Notes: a model not told the origin generated them from the sequence alone. 64,000 nt of DNA from Monosiga brevicollis MX1 (GCF_000002865.3 NW_001865067.1:300089-364088), one strand, 5' to 3'. Shown: positions 37,276-57,917, numbered from the stretch's first letter. A program made the numbers and translations.

Positions 37276-39350
37276 AGGGGTTGTCTTGGCAAACGTTGGG
37301 CGGCAAGAGGCACGGTCCAAGCTGACCTTTGCGGCGCCGAATCGGGAATGTGTAGTCGCATGCCGTGCTTGGCCACGAGCCACATGACTAGAAAGAGGTT
37401 AGGCCGTGAGGACACGCGTCAAGACTGCCATGCTTGTTTGATACATTTGTGCGTCTCGCAGTCCAACTACTGATCTACCCCAAGAGTGCGTGTGCGTGTG
37501 CTTGGGCGGGCCAAGAGACTGTACCGGAATACGGCTCCATGTCGGCGTATGGCACCTATAGAAATGACATAGGGGTTGGCGAAGAGGGTCAATGCGGACA
37601 AAGGGCGCATAGACCAGCATCAAGTCAACAAAGCAAGCACAATTGTGGTGACGAGGATACCTCGAGAGTCATGAGTTCCCAAGCGACCACGGCGAAGCTC
37701 CAGCAGTCTGCCTTTTCTGTGACATGTTCGTTCCGAATCACTTCAGGACTCACTGTTGCGATGGTACAGGAGTTGATGTGCGTTGGGCAGCAGGGAATCA
37801 GCGGGCCGTAGTGTGAGGGGGCGATGCATTATTGATGCATTATCGAAGGAGCGTGGCTGAACGATACGTACTCCAAGACACGGTGCCAGCAGAGGTGACA
37901 CTCTTGGTGTCACGGCTGACTTGACGAGAGCTGCCAAAGTCGCAGATTTTGAGTGTGTAGTCGTCGGTGACGAGGACATTGAGGCTTTTGAGATCACGAT
38001 GGATGATGCGCACAGGGGCTTCGTGATGCAGGTAACGCATGCCTGCATTTCCAAGACAAGAGGTTGACACGAGCAGATATCAACGCGTCGATGTCGTCAG
38101 TGGCGTTGGTGATGATCGACACAAAGATCGTGCCGATTGACTGGGACGCCGAGGGGTGCAAACGGACCGGCTGCAATGTCCGAGGCCCACGTGATCATTT
38201 GCTCGCACTCCATAAACTCGACCTCTGAGCGTTGGTTGCAAAAGGTTGATGTTGGTTGGCACAGAGGCATGATGGGAGAGGGCGGGGGCGATCGATGTGA
38301 GGACTTGGGTTTTGGGTGGCACCTGCAGAGGGTGTCTCGTGCATAGCGAGGAGGGGGCGAAGGAAATACAGCCGAAAACAAGACCTTCAAGAAAATGGTA
38401 GAGAGACCCCTGGCTAGCAAACTCGGTGACGAGGCAGGAATTTGGGGCGGCCGTGCAAGCACCATAAAAGGTAATGATGTTCTTGTGTCGGATAAGGGAC
38501 AAGAGTTGGGCCTGGATGCATCGTTTCACGGCCGATGGATGAGCGTCGCTGCAGCAAGGGCGGATGGGGGCAACCCCAATTGCTTCCCGTGCGTTCAAGC
38601 CAAAAGAGACGAGGCCATGCGATGGATGGGCGGGTGGGCGGGATCGGCGGCTCACCTCGCGATCAAAGCAGACGGTTTTTTTGACGGCGACTTCGCGACC
38701 ATCCCAAAATGCGCGGTACACCGAGCCAAAGCGGCCGCCACCCACGAGCTCGAGGAACTCTGCAGGACAACAATCATGATGGCGGTGATGGCGGTGATGA
38801 CGATGCCAACAAGCAACAGGAGGTGAGCGAGGCGCGCAAGGGCGATGGGATCATTCGCGTTGGGAAGGGGTGGGAGCAGAGACGTACGAATGGTTTGAAG
38901 GGGAATCTCGACAAACCCGAGCTGAAGCTTGTGGGCGTTGTGCGCAGGGGAGGCATGTGAAATGGCGGCAGATGTGGCTGCAGCCGGCGATTCGGGGTCC
39001 ATTTGCTCTGCGGGTTGAGCATCGGTGGTGGACCAGACTCTGGAGAGGGGTTGGGAACTGCTTTCACTATCAGCAGCGCTGCTGGATCCCTCGGGGTGCA
39101 GGCTGGCGAGACGGGGCAGGGAGGCGGGCGAGGCGCTCAATTCACGTTCAAATTCACGTTCAAGCTCGGCGGCCTCTTCAAGGCTGCGCTGTACGGTCTG
39201 AGCATCCTGCGCCGGATTGCGCCCTGGGCGAGCCTCCTGAAGGCGACGGCGCTGTGCGTGTTTCGAGCTCGAGGAACCCGACGCGGAAGCATGGGTAGCG
39301 CCTTCAAGCTGCCGCTGCCGCTCCTGGCGAGTGAAGGCTGCAGCCGGCAT
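34245..39350 (-). CDS. MLK/ZAK-like MAP3K with SAM domain
   Basis: TKL-class mixed-lineage kinase gene of about 15 exons. The start [19 protein letters not shown] at 39350 leads a helical N-terminus. The kinase has [20 protein letters not shown] with the ATP lysine pair, [25 protein letters not shown] (HRD at 37993-38001), CDFGSSR (DFG at 37933-37941) and SAGTVSWMSPEVI. The lobe closes with [17 protein letters not shown] and [12 protein letters not shown]. After it come a coiled coil (about 36.98-36.6 kb) and a SAM domain ([20 protein letters not shown], then [13 protein letters not shown], about 36.3-36.0 kb). The order kinase-coiled coil-SAM is that of ZAK (MAP3K20). A beta-rich segment and a long low-complexity tail follow, with poly-Gln (about 34870) and a basic end. 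All catalytic residues are present. One junction needs a 31-base intron (35424-35454). The first (CT)n bases lie 28 bases before the start codon. Confidence 0.85.
37229..37272. repeat. Long poly(A) tract in intron (sense T)
   Basis: An A run of more than 40 bases on the plus strand, in an intron of the ZAK-like kinase gene, where the sense strand carries T. It sits upstream of the acceptor for the exon encoding the end of the kinase domain. Confidence 0.9.
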
Positions 39351-39374
39351 TGCCTCGCCCCGATCATCCCCATT

Positions 39375-39377
<3 letters not shown>

Positions 39378-39470
<93 letters not shown>

Positions 39471-39547
39471 GACAGAGAGAGATCGACAGAGCAATCGACA
39501 GAGAGAGATCGACAGAGAAATCGACAGAGCAATCGACAGAGAGGGAG
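39378..39547. repeat. (GA)n/(CT)n tract with GATCGACAGA repeats
   Basis: Pure GA from about 39378 to 39472, followed by imperfect GATCGACAGA units to 39547. On the sense strand of the ZAK-like gene it is (CT)n and nearly touches the start codon, so it is probably in the leader or core promoter. Frames through it are artefacts. Confidence 0.95.
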
Positions 39548-39848
39548 AGATCTCGCCAGGCCGATCGACTCTTCGGGTAGACACCACATTGTAGACTGGG
39601 TCGCTGGGAGGGACCGAGGGCGTGTCGAGTACTGGTTTTTTGGTGCGCGCAAGGGACTGTGCACGAGAGGTTGATGATATTTGCACAATTGCTAGGGTGA
39701 TGCTTTAAGTGTATAACCGATATGAATTTTTGGGAGATGGCCAACGACCAGGCTGCGCGCAGCGCAAAGAGGACTATGATGGACGGGCAATGCTTTGACC
39801 TAGGGGGCGAGAGCAAGAGCGGGACAGGAGCGCTCGACGCTGTCGGCT

Positions 39849-41040
39849 TTACTCGATGCTAGAAAAGGACTGATTGTCAAGGGGACGTTCGACCACAATG
39901 GTGGTTGAAGCAATGAGCGGTGCAGTCGGGGAAGTGAGGGAGGAAGAAGAGAAAAAAGAAAAGGCCGTGGAAGAAGAGAAGGCTGTGGTGGAGGCGGCGG
40001 CGTCTGTGGCGCAGGTGCTGGTGCTGGTTTGGGCTTCGAGCGAGGTAGAAAGGGTCGCCCGTTCGGGCAGGATGTAGGCCACGCAGTAGACCCAGATTTC
40101 ACTGTTATCATTAAGGCGGCGAAAGCGGTCCAGAAACCGTAGCACGGAGCCCCGGCGCTCGACGAGCTGCACAAACAGTTGGGCCAGGTGCGGATACTCG
40201 TCCCAGATTGCTGAGGTCGGGTCAGTCCATAGGGTTTGAAGTTGGTTGAAGGTGGCGCCGGTAATGGAGAGGAGGGCGTTGTTGGCTTCGAGGAGGCGAA
40301 GCCCACGGGAGAGATCCCGGCCCAGGGACGAGTGTAATTGAAGGTCAAGGGACAAGTCGTACAGGTCCCACGGCTTGATGTCGGGCCACAGAGTGTCGTC
40401 GTCGTCGCCCACTTCAATCGCGCCTGTCGAGTTGTGTTTGCGGCAGCTCTTCACCTCAAATTGAGCGTCAGGATAGGGGGGCAGGGCGAGGGCGAGGGCC
40501 AGTTGCTCGGGATTGTCTTCAACGTCCTCGCTGCTGCCGTCCCAGTGGTGGCGGTTCGGGTGGCGGGGGAGCACGGGGGGGTGGGCTTTGATAAAGGCGT
40601 GATATTGACGGGCGCGCGCAGCGGTCTGTGCGCGGGCGGCTGCAGAGCGGAGTTGCCGGTGTTGGACCTCGTTGGCGGTCAAGAGTCCCATCTGGTGGCA
40701 GCAATCCACATCGTCGTTCTCGGAGGAGCTGGTCACCTGGCGCTGAAACGAGTCGGTGGTGGCCCGTTCAGAGGGAGCCTGTGCATCAGCGGGGGCACGA
40801 CGGCGAACATTGTCGGCACGCAAGAGACTGTTTTCGGCTTGGAGGTCGGCGAGTTGGCGGGCCAGCTGCTGGCGCGTTCGAAGAAGAGCAACGGCTTGCG
40901 TGAGCACATCAACCTTGGTGGCCGAGGAAGGCAGACCCAGCTCTTGATGAATCTCCTGAATCAGACTGTTGATGCCCATGCGCCGCCGCCGCTCGGTTTC
41001 CTACGCGTGTAATTCATTGCAAAGGGAGTTCATGGGGCAG

Positions 41041-41127
<87 letters not shown>

Positions 41128-41211
41128 CGGGGGGAGCACGTGTCCAACCTGATGACGAGCAGCACGCCGCGTCCGCTTCGGCTCGGGCCTGTGTGCGTCA
41201 AGTTCAGCCAT
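39849..41211 (-). CDS. bHLH-leucine zipper protein with PAS-like region
   Basis: Probable nuclear transcription factor from two exons. Exon 1 (41149-41211) gives MAELDAHRPEPKRTRRAARH plus Gln and joins in phase 0 to exon 2 (39849-41000), which starts ETERRRRMGINSLIQEIHQE. Together these form the basic region (His and Glu-Arg contacts) and helix 1. Helix 2 is ATKVDVLTQAVALLR, running into a leucine zipper (LARQLADLQAENSLLRADN). An acidic middle follows. Then a segment with a PAS-like look (EANNALLSITGATFNQL, LDRFRRLNDNSEIWVYCVAY, about 40.3-40.07 kb) precedes a Ser/Thr-rich tail. The 148-base intron between the halves of the bHLH holds a long (CT)n tract. The PAS assignment is tentative. Confidence 0.75.
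41043..41122. repeat. (GA)n/(CT)n tract inside bHLH intron 1
   Basis: Pure GA on the plus strand, CT on the sense strand. It fills over half of the only intron of the bHLH gene, whose acceptor is at 41001. Confidence 0.95.
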
Positions 41212-44200
41212 GACCGCAGTGAAAAACAGCGCGCACCGCCTTTAACGTCCAAATGTAAAAGTGAGGAGTAGAGAGAGAAGAAGAAGAGAGAGAAGAAGAA
41301 AGAGAGCAGAAAGAGAGAGAGAAGAACAACTATCACAAGGAGGGTGCACACGTAAGGAGTAGCAGCACACACCTGTAGTACACATACGTAGCTCTCGAGT
41401 CAAACAGCCTCGCCGTCCCCCCCCCCTGCCTCGAAGCAAAGAAAGAAAAAAAGAACAGGTCACCGGGTGTGTCGGAGGCCAAAAACAAGGCTTGGGCCCC
41501 AAGGGGCACGCCTCTTGCTGGAGATCTCACAAAGACAGCGCACAAGAAACACCCGCGTCACCTTCCAAGGAACATTACGCCTTTGTTCTGCCACACACGC
41601 ACACACTCCCTTCACGTCTCCTCACACACACACCAAAGGACGCCAAAGCACCAACACACTTACATGACATCAGAATGCCACACACCAGTTCTCACACAAA
41701 CTCACACAGCGGGGAGGGCACCAAAGGTCCTTCAGGCACCAGGCCGACCACACTAGAAACTTTATACACTTGACAAGACACAGAAACTTGAACCAACAAC
41801 GTTACCCACATCATCATCACCATTGCAAGGCAGCTTTCCTGCTTCCACACACACAACGCCCACACCCAAAGGGATACGACCACTTCAAGCGCGCATCCAA
41901 ACCAACGCTCTGTCACTTCATCAACGCTTCCAAAGCGCAATCTCTGGCCTACAACTTGTTCTTCTGCTAACACACACACATCTGCTGGTGTGCTCTGCAT
42001 CAACGCATACAACCACTGACATACTCCAACCAGGCCAACACGCGACCACCAACGACCCACAGTCGCTCACAGACCCATCATCATCCAAAGTGGGAGCCAG
42101 CCCACACACCCTTGTTGATCCACACGGACAAAGAGACCTTTTGTCGCACACACACTGCTTCTTCTCTACAAACCGCAAATCCAGACAAACTGCACAAAAC
42201 CCCAACTCCATCCTTTTGCAACCCTTTGCATACACCCCGCCAACCAACACGACACCCGTTCGATATCCACACACCAAAAGCTTCTTCACTCACAGCCACA
42301 TCCATATTGCTCTCCAAAGCGTCCAGCCACGACAACCTCAACCAACAATCGTAATAGGACACACGTCATCCATCATCCACATACTGTTTTGTTCCAGCAC
42401 TCGACCTGCTTGGCCAACCCACCAGATGCACCCACATGCCCCAGCACAAGGCTTTAGTTGGGCCGCACACAACCCACACTTCACCCACACGATACCACCC
42501 AATTCCAAGCCAGGACGGCTTCTTCAGTGGTCGTGCCTACAGGAGCTCAAGTCGAGAATCGAGAGAAAGGGAGCAGAATCGAGAGATCGGGCGAGGACAG
42601 GTGGCCGGCTCGAAGTGTGTTGGCCTTGCGGTCAAACACCAAGCCAGCTTGGCCATCATCTACCAGCATCCTCCTAATCATCAATCCAATCTGCTTTCTT
42701 TCAAACAAGCTTCTCAATAACATTCCGTTTGCGTCTGTTTGTCCACAGGCCATCCAAGGGCTCAACCATCAAGCATGCCATCCGTTCGCCACTTTTGTCC
42801 TTCCCTCATCCTCGGAGGTGAGAGCGATCAAAGAGCGTCCAAAATCACACATCATCATCATCATAACCGAACCTTACGGACGGAAAGTGCAGAGCACCAC
42901 CCCAAGTCCCCCAAAGGGTCCATAGGAATGTGCATCGTGCAAAGGCAATGTGCTGGTCGCGTCATTTCATCGTTGCATAGGGGATCTCTTTCCTTCTAAA
43001 CACAGGTATCTTTCGGTCTTCCGCGCCGCACAGCAAAGGTGGTATATCATCATGGGTTTTCTCCATCAACGGGGCCTATTCGTACTTTTTAGAAGAACGC
43101 GTCTCCTTCTCATGACTCGCAAAGCAGAACAGCGTGGGCTCTTTGTGGGGGGCCGCAAACCCCAAAGGGTTGGCCCCCCACAAAGAGCTGTCAGCGTCTC
43201 TTCCGTCTACAAGCAAGGAAGGTCGGTCGCCCTTTTGTTCGTGTGGTCAAACTATCATATAGGTCAGACTGAGAGCCCAAGGAGGAGCCACACACCAAGT
43301 GTGGGCTGCCTCCCCCCAACATGGGACGGGCTACAACTATAGAATCAATCTGGTGTTGATGCAGCAGGGTCAAGCACACAGCGCAACCAACATCCAACTG
43401 CTGATACTGTCCCATTTCCAACCCACTCGTGTACCTCAACCTCGTGTAGAAACCCCAAGGATGCCAAACGACATTACACTGATATGCAGTGTCCTCCAGC
43501 GGGCAAACGCCATGACAGCGATGCCAACGCGAAGACTACGACAAAGGCAATGGGACAAACAGGGCTACACCAAGGCACTTGGGTGCAAGAATAGGGCCAA
43601 AGGCGGAAACGGGACCGGCACCAGACAGTTGTCCGGACGGTTTGAACCAACCCAACCAAAGGATCGTCAAAGGAACTGGCCATGACTCATCTATCAAAGA
43701 TAAGCCTATTTGTTGTGGAGATAGCTGGGCTTCGGAACCAAAGGACAAACGGGGCAAGAGAGAGAGAGAAAGGCGGGTACAGGGTCGTAGCTGTTGTTGC
43801 CGAGGCAAGGGCAAGGAAGTCGTAATATCGGGAACTGGACGGCTCGAAACTTGATGGGTGGGCAAAGGGGACGGTTGCGGACGTCGTATACATGGACAAA
43901 GCAACGGAATCAAGGGTCGTTCAAGAGGGGGGAGCAAGAGAGATCATCGTACTGCAGCGACCCCCAATACGGGGACGCAGGGATCGTGGCGCAGTCGTGC
44001 TCATCTCTGCTCGCACGTCACCGACTTGAAATTGGGGGTGAAGGGTATCGTGGGACCAAGCGTGGGTGGGCGTCCAACCAAAGCTTGTGCTGGCGGGAAT
44101 GGCAGGGATGCACTGTTGGGCGCAAGGCCAAGCAGGGAGGCGTCCGCATGAGGAGGACGGGCAACGAGATTGTTGAGAATTGGCATCGTAGGGACGAGCA

Positions 44201-44487
44201 ATCGGGGTCTGAAGAAGGGGGGACATTGAATAGTGGGGCAACATGTTGTCGAACAAGGGCACGGCAAGGGGAAAAGGGGACATAGGAATAGGGGGTCGGA
44301 GCTGATCTGTAGCCATTGAAGAAGTAGTAAGGACAGAAGGCCATTATTGTCCTAGCACAAGGGTTTGCACAAAGGCGGCTCGCTGATGCTGGTCTGTAAT
44401 GTAAACTGCAACTGTCGTTGGGAAGATATCGTAGTCAAGGTTGCTTGTGCTCATGAAGAGCGCAAGGATGCCGATGATCATCATCAT
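41212..44487. other. Low-complexity, strand-asymmetric region without clear gene
   Basis: From about 41460 to 42720 the plus strand is rich in C and A and poor in G, with many CACACA runs. From about 43560 to 44340 it is rich in G and A. Long plus-strand frames in the first part (for example 41823-42677) are His/Thr/Pro-rich and look compositional. Minus-strand frames at 43.5-44.3 kb are Pro/Ser-rich (for example PFPPAQALVGRPPTLGP) and might be exons of a disordered protein, but no start, splice chain or domain could be fixed. A perfect hairpin lies at 43138-43188. Confidence 0.5.
43138..43188. other. Perfect 17-bp hairpin
   Basis: GCTCTTTGTGGGGGGCC (43138-43154) and its exact reverse complement (43172-43188) are separated by a 17-base loop. 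It lies in a region without recognisable genes. It could be a structured RNA element or the remnant of a small inverted-repeat element. Confidence 0.8.
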
Positions 44488-44805
44488 TCAACGGGAGCAA
44501 AGCGGAAGAAAGGGGGGAAATTGCTTATCGAAATCGTCATTAAAGGAAGAACGTCGACGCTGAGCAGCGCTCGCTGTGAGCCGGTGGCGTTGTCGACGAA
44601 ACAGAAAGTAGAATGCTACTGCAAGCATGGGTAAGGCACCGGGACAAAGGGACGTGTCGTGCGCATGTAATAGTACTTGAAAGGAGCATCACAATCCGTG
44701 TGCTCAGGCGGTCAAAGACCGTGTCGAAGGCAGAATCTGACACCATCCGACGTGAAAACTTGTGCTTGAAAGCAAACTGGTAGTGGCCCGTGGGGCTCAA
44801 TGACG
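44488..44805 (-). CDS. 3' part of a single-pass membrane protein gene
   Basis: Two exons (44677-44805 and 44488-44618) join with a 58-base intron in matching phase. They read SLSPTGHYQFAFKHKFS, then DTVFDRLSTRIVMLLS joined to IAFYFLFRRQRHR, and on to a stop after FPPFLPLCSR. That gives a membrane span built across the splice (IVMLLSIAFYFLF) with a basic stop-transfer anchor and a short cytoplasmic tail. The acceptor at 44806-44808 follows a strong pyrimidine tract, so at least one exon lies upstream between 44.8 and 45.0 kb, but it could not be fixed. The ectodomain is therefore missing and no family is assigned. Confidence 0.4.
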
Positions 44806-45406
44806 CTGAAAAGGGGCGTACGAGGAAAATAGGCAAAGGGGAAGATGGGGGGGGGGCACAGAAAGCAAAAGCGCATAGGAAAGTAACAAGTGTCCAGCAA
44901 GGCACTGTTATCGTGTGATGGATAAGTCTTTGTGGCGGCCAAGCTCACAGACCACTAGGTCATGGCTAGCTCGCAACATCTCCAAGAAGTCCAACGAGAA
45001 AAAGATTGTATATAAACCACAAATACAACTGTTGTAAAAATGTCAGAAAATTATTGATGTGGGCTCATCTCTGTGCTTGTCATCCTTGTCTGTTCGCCCG
45101 CCCCGTGCCTGGTGTCGACATGTGATGGAGGACGTTGGTGATTGTACTGTTCTCACATCAGGATGTGAAGATTCAACATTGCCATTCATCAACTCAACGC
45201 ACACACACACGCACACATACACACACTTGTGCCTGTGTCAATGCTTGCATTCTACTCAACAGCATCTCTTGAATAACGAAGCAGCGCGTTCCACCACACG
45301 AGTTTCAAAGAAATGAAGGTGTGGGGAGGGGCTCAGCCCCATACGCACAATCGCGCCAATGTGCACATCCATAAAAATTGTTCTCATGTTCCGTTGTCAT
45401 TTAAGA
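44806..45406. other. Spacer before the CHD gene 3' end
   Basis: Probably holds the 5' exon(s) of the membrane protein gene on the minus strand. A short CA-rich stretch lies near 45200. Nothing else recognisable. Confidence 0.35.
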
Positions 45407-54456
<9,050 letters not shown>

Positions 54457-55066
54457 CCTCGCAGTCCTCACGCGGGGGCCAGATCGATTACCCTGCGTTC
54501 TCCAGGCCAACTTCTGCGTGCAAGACTGTGGCGCAGCAAGCTCCTGTCACATGAACGTGCTCGGCGCGCCCCATTTCCAATTCACTCGAGCTCGGGCCTC
54601 TCTCGGCGCGCAAGCCCGCACACCAGACCCACTCAGCCCACCAGGCCAGCTCATGCTATCACCAGAGCCACACCACAACCCCCACCGTCACGGCGACAGC
54701 CCCCACCGCCACACGCACCTCAGACATCCGGCGCACAGCCGTGCAGCTCTCGCGCATCGACTCGCAGAAGGCTTTCGCATCTATTCAACAGGATAATGCT
54801 GTTCTTATAACCACTTCTGTGTTAGTTGTTGTATTAAAATATCAAGTTGATGCGGTGGCAGTAATCTGACCGTTACACTCTCGTGCATCTCCCCCTCTTA
54901 TGTATAAAGCTTTATTTTATAGAGAACATGTAAATACAGTGTAACTTAAACCACACTATCGCTGATCAGACTTGACGTGGCGCCATTTGTTTTATGTGTG
55001 TGTTTCTCGACGTTTCGCTGTCTCTCTGTCTCTGTCTCTGTCTCTGTATCTCTGTATCTCTCTCTG

Positions 55067-55108
<42 letters not shown>

Positions 55109-55462
55109 ACTCTCTCTGTCTGTCTCTCTCTCTCTCTGTGCTTTTCCTTTGTGTCTTTGCTCTTTATTTCTCTCTTTGACCGACCAAACAAATTCATCTT
55201 TCTCTCTCTCTCTCTGTCTCTCTCTCTCTCTCTGTCTCTCTCTCTCTCTGTCTCTCTCTCTCGCATTTTTGTTCAAGGCGTCGTCTCGGCGCGCACACAC
55301 ACACTGACCCGTATGCACAGAGGCCTGGGCGATCGCAGCGGATTCACCTGATGCGAGGGGGCTGCTATAGGTTTCATGAGAGGCTTGGGCATTGTATGAT
55401 CCTTGACTTTCTGCTGCCTGAATGAGAATCACACCTCTCTCTCTCTTGCGCTGTCACTGGGC
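54457..55462. repeat. Divergent CHD/SIL1 promoter region with (CT)n tract
   Basis: The 5' regions of the CHD gene (-) and SIL1 (+) face each other. About 55019-55262 is a CT-rich tract (CTCTGT and CTCTCT units) on the sense strand of SIL1, ending about 200 bases before its ATG. A TATAAAG string lies at about 54903. Proline-rich plus-strand frames at 54.4-54.8 kb look compositional. Confidence 0.8.
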
Positions 55463-57025
55463 ATGAGCGACATGATGCGGTGGCCCGCGTTGCTGTTGGT
55501 AGCCTGGGCGTTGGCTGCGCCGCTAGCGGCTGACCACGCCTTGGTCTTATCTGATACGCCTGCTGTGGCAGAGGAGGTGCCTGCGCCTCCAGCTCATGCA
55601 GCCGAGGCCGATGGCTCTATTCCCCTGTTTGTGCCTTCCCACGAGTGGCAGCCCGTGCTCGAGGGCCAGAGCATTCCAGCTGGACTGCAGGTCGAGTTTG
55701 ACTTACAAAATGGGGGCAAACGCGCACGCCTGCTTCCTGGTCACACTTACAAGCCTGCCTCCAAGCCCGGTGCCCCGGGTGACGAGGCGGAGACGGATGT
55801 AAACCCGGCCCGACGCCCGGGGCTTTTGCTCTCCGACCAACCTGCCGCAGAAAGCACGGTCGCACGCGCCGTCACTGGCTTGCGCGCCAGCGCCAACGCC
55901 GCCACGGACCAGGGACCCATCGTCCTCGATGATCGAACCAAAACTGCCTTGCGTGAGCTGTCAGATGACCCGCAAGGGGTCAATTCGCGCTTTGACAATC
56001 TCAGCCCAGAGGAGGCCCGCCAACTCACCGACTACATGCAAAAGCTCTATGCCAAGATGATGCGCGACGAGGGTCATGAACTGCAAACCCACATTCAACA
56101 CCTCCAAGCCCTGCAGTCCACCTTGGTGGCCTCTGCCAACGCTTCAGAAGAGGAAATGCTTGCATCCGTGCCTGATATCCTCAACGTTCTGGACGCCATC
56201 GAGGACCTCATCCATCAAGGGGACATGGGGCGGGACCTGCACAAGCTGGGAGGTCTGACGCCGCTCGTGCAGCTCCTCATGCTGCCCACCCATGGCTCAG
56301 CTCCCACTGCGTTGGTCCGCTCAAGTTGGTACAAAGTGGCTGCACGAAGTGCCACCGTGCTTGGCGCCGCCATGCAAAACAACGCCGAGGTACAAAGCCA
56401 GGCCCTGGACAATGGTGCCCTTTCCGGTCTTTTGGAGCTCTTGCGACATCGCTGCGCTGCCACCACCCCTGTGGTGTGCGAGCTCCTTCACAAGCGCACT
56501 CTGTTTGCCCTCGCTGCGCTGCTTCGCCACCATGCCAATGCCACGACCATGTTCGTGGCAGATCATGGCCTGGAATCCGTCATGGCGCTGTGGCAGCAAC
56601 TACACGCCCTCGACACGGCCGACGCCGTCGCGTCTCGCTCCCACAGTCTGACGCAAAAATTGGCCACCTTGTTGACAGACTTGCTCCTCTTTACTACCAA
56701 GGCAAGCATGCCTGCCACGGATCACGAGATGGAGCGGCTGGAGTACCTCAACACCAAGCGGGGTCTGGTTGCCGAGCTTACTCTTGCTCAAAACATCAAG
56801 CGCCTCGGGGCATGTGATATGATCGAGACCAACTTGGGTCAACCCGATGTCACCTTTGCGACTCTGGAGGCCTTTGCCGAGCTCCGCCTCATCCTTGCCG
56901 ACGTGTGCAACCCCCTGGCCCTCTCGGTCACCACTAATCTGCGCCGCATGCAGACCGATCTCGACCCCACGGACGAGTATGAGGGTGACTTGGCCCGCCT
57001 TTTGGCTGCCACGCTCACTGCTTGA
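55463..57025 (+). CDS. SIL1: SIL1, nucleotide exchange factor for ER Hsp70
   Basis: Releases ADP from the ER chaperone BiP. A single uninterrupted exon, unlike most genes here. The start MSDMMRWPALLLVAWALAAP at 55463 is a signal peptide. The family N-terminal block follows: FVPSHEWQPVLEGQSIPAGL then FDLQNGGKRARL. A helical armadillo-like core holds NLSPEEARQLTDYMQKLYAK, LHKLGGLTPLVQLLMLP, WYKVAARSATVLGAAMQNN, VVCELLHKRTLFALAALLR and LEYLNTKRGLVAEL, and it ends LARLLAATLTA. It has the length and order of SIL1 rather than cytosolic HSPBP1, because of the signal peptide and N-terminal block. No C-terminal KDEL-type retention signal is visible. An earlier in-frame Met at 55403 would bury the signal peptide, so it is not preferred. 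Confidence 0.92.
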   Translation: MSDMMRWPALLLVAWALAAPLAADHALVLSDTPAVAEEVPAPPAHAAEADGSIPLFVPSHEWQPVLEGQSIPAGLQVEFDLQNGGKRARLLPGHTYKPASKPGAPGDEAETDVNPARRPGLLLSDQPAAESTVARAVTGLRASANAATDQGPIVLDDRTKTALRELSDDPQGVNSRFDNLSPEEARQLTDYMQKLYAKMMRDEGHELQTHIQHLQALQSTLVASANASEEEMLASVPDILNVLDAIEDLIHQGDMGRDLHKLGGLTPLVQLLMLPTHGSAPTALVRSSWYKVAARSATVLGAAMQNNAEVQSQALDNGALSGLLELLRHRCAATTPVVCELLHKRTLFALAALLRHHANATTMFVADHGLESVMALWQQLHALDTADAVASRSHSLTQKLATLLTDLLLFTTKASMPATDHEMERLEYLNTKRGLVAELTLAQNIKRLGACDMIETNLGQPDVTFATLEAFAELRLILADVCNPLALSVTTNLRRMQTDLDPTDEYEGDLARLLAATLTA

Positions 57026-57261
57026 ACCCACCATGATGTGAGCGTTTGTCACACCGTTGGTGTGGGCGCAGAGAGTGTTCTTTTTGACATGAGGTTCTTT
57101 ACAATCGATAATCAGACTGGCTAGACCACAAACTCCTTGCCACTTCACTTTCGAGCCGGCGGGAGCTCGCCTTGCCGCCCTGGCTTCAAGCCTCTGCGCC
57201 CAGTCACGGCATGAGGGGCCAACAATTTGCTGTCGTAAAAATCTGCTGGGAGCAAACCTAG

Positions 57262-57917
57262 CTAGCGATGCTCAGAAGGGGTTTCATCGATGAAGGTATG
57301 ACGAGACGGGAGCCTCACACACTTGCGCTGAAGAAAGTTTTGCTCCACAATATCATTGGGCTTGGGTCGATTGGTAAAAAGTTCAACTAGGTACAACAGG
57401 TGTAGTTGAAGCAAAATAAAGTGTAGGGGAATCTGAAAGTCCATCGTCATCTGATTTTTTTTGTTGAGAGCCAAAGTGTGATCCAGGCGGCCGACGCTGG
57501 TTTCCGCATCTCTGCTTGCTGAGCAGCATGTTAGAACCGTCAATCACATAGCCCACGATCCGCCAGTGGGCTCCAGGCAGGCAGTTGTCCGTAGAGTACA
57601 GCCACTTGACAAAGCAGTCACGCGTTCGAGGTTTTGAAGAGATTTTTTTCGAGATGATCAAGAGAATCAAGCTAACATGTAAGCTGAAGAGACCTTGTGG
57701 TTCGTGAGGTGTGACTTGTGACTTCATATGGCACGGGACCCCACACACTCTGTGAGGATACATAAGTTTGCACTCGACAACTGTTGAACGAAAGGTTTTG
57801 AAAGCAACATTTGCCACAGGCTCCGTGTGGGACCTTGCATTCAGACATCACAGCAACGTAAAAAAATCGAAGGGTCAACTGACGGAGGTCATGCCCCAAC
57901 ACTGCTCTGTCAAACAT
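57262..57917 (-). other. Coding-like segments of a Cys-containing protein
   Basis: Two minus-strand stretches look coding. The first is at about 57.9-57.73 kb (ECKVPHGACGKCCFQNLSFN). The second is an exon from about 57518 to the stop at 57262 (DAETSVGRLDHTLALNKKNQ, LHLLYLVELFTNRPKPNDIV, RHTFIDETPSEHR). The connection between them could not be fixed. They may be 3' exons of the secreted-protein gene just upstream or a separate small gene. No family recognised. Confidence 0.35.

Noticed and set aside
41823-42677. 284-residue plus-strand frame
   Set aside because: His/Thr/Pro/Ser composition follows directly from CA-rich DNA; no domain, signal peptide or splice support.
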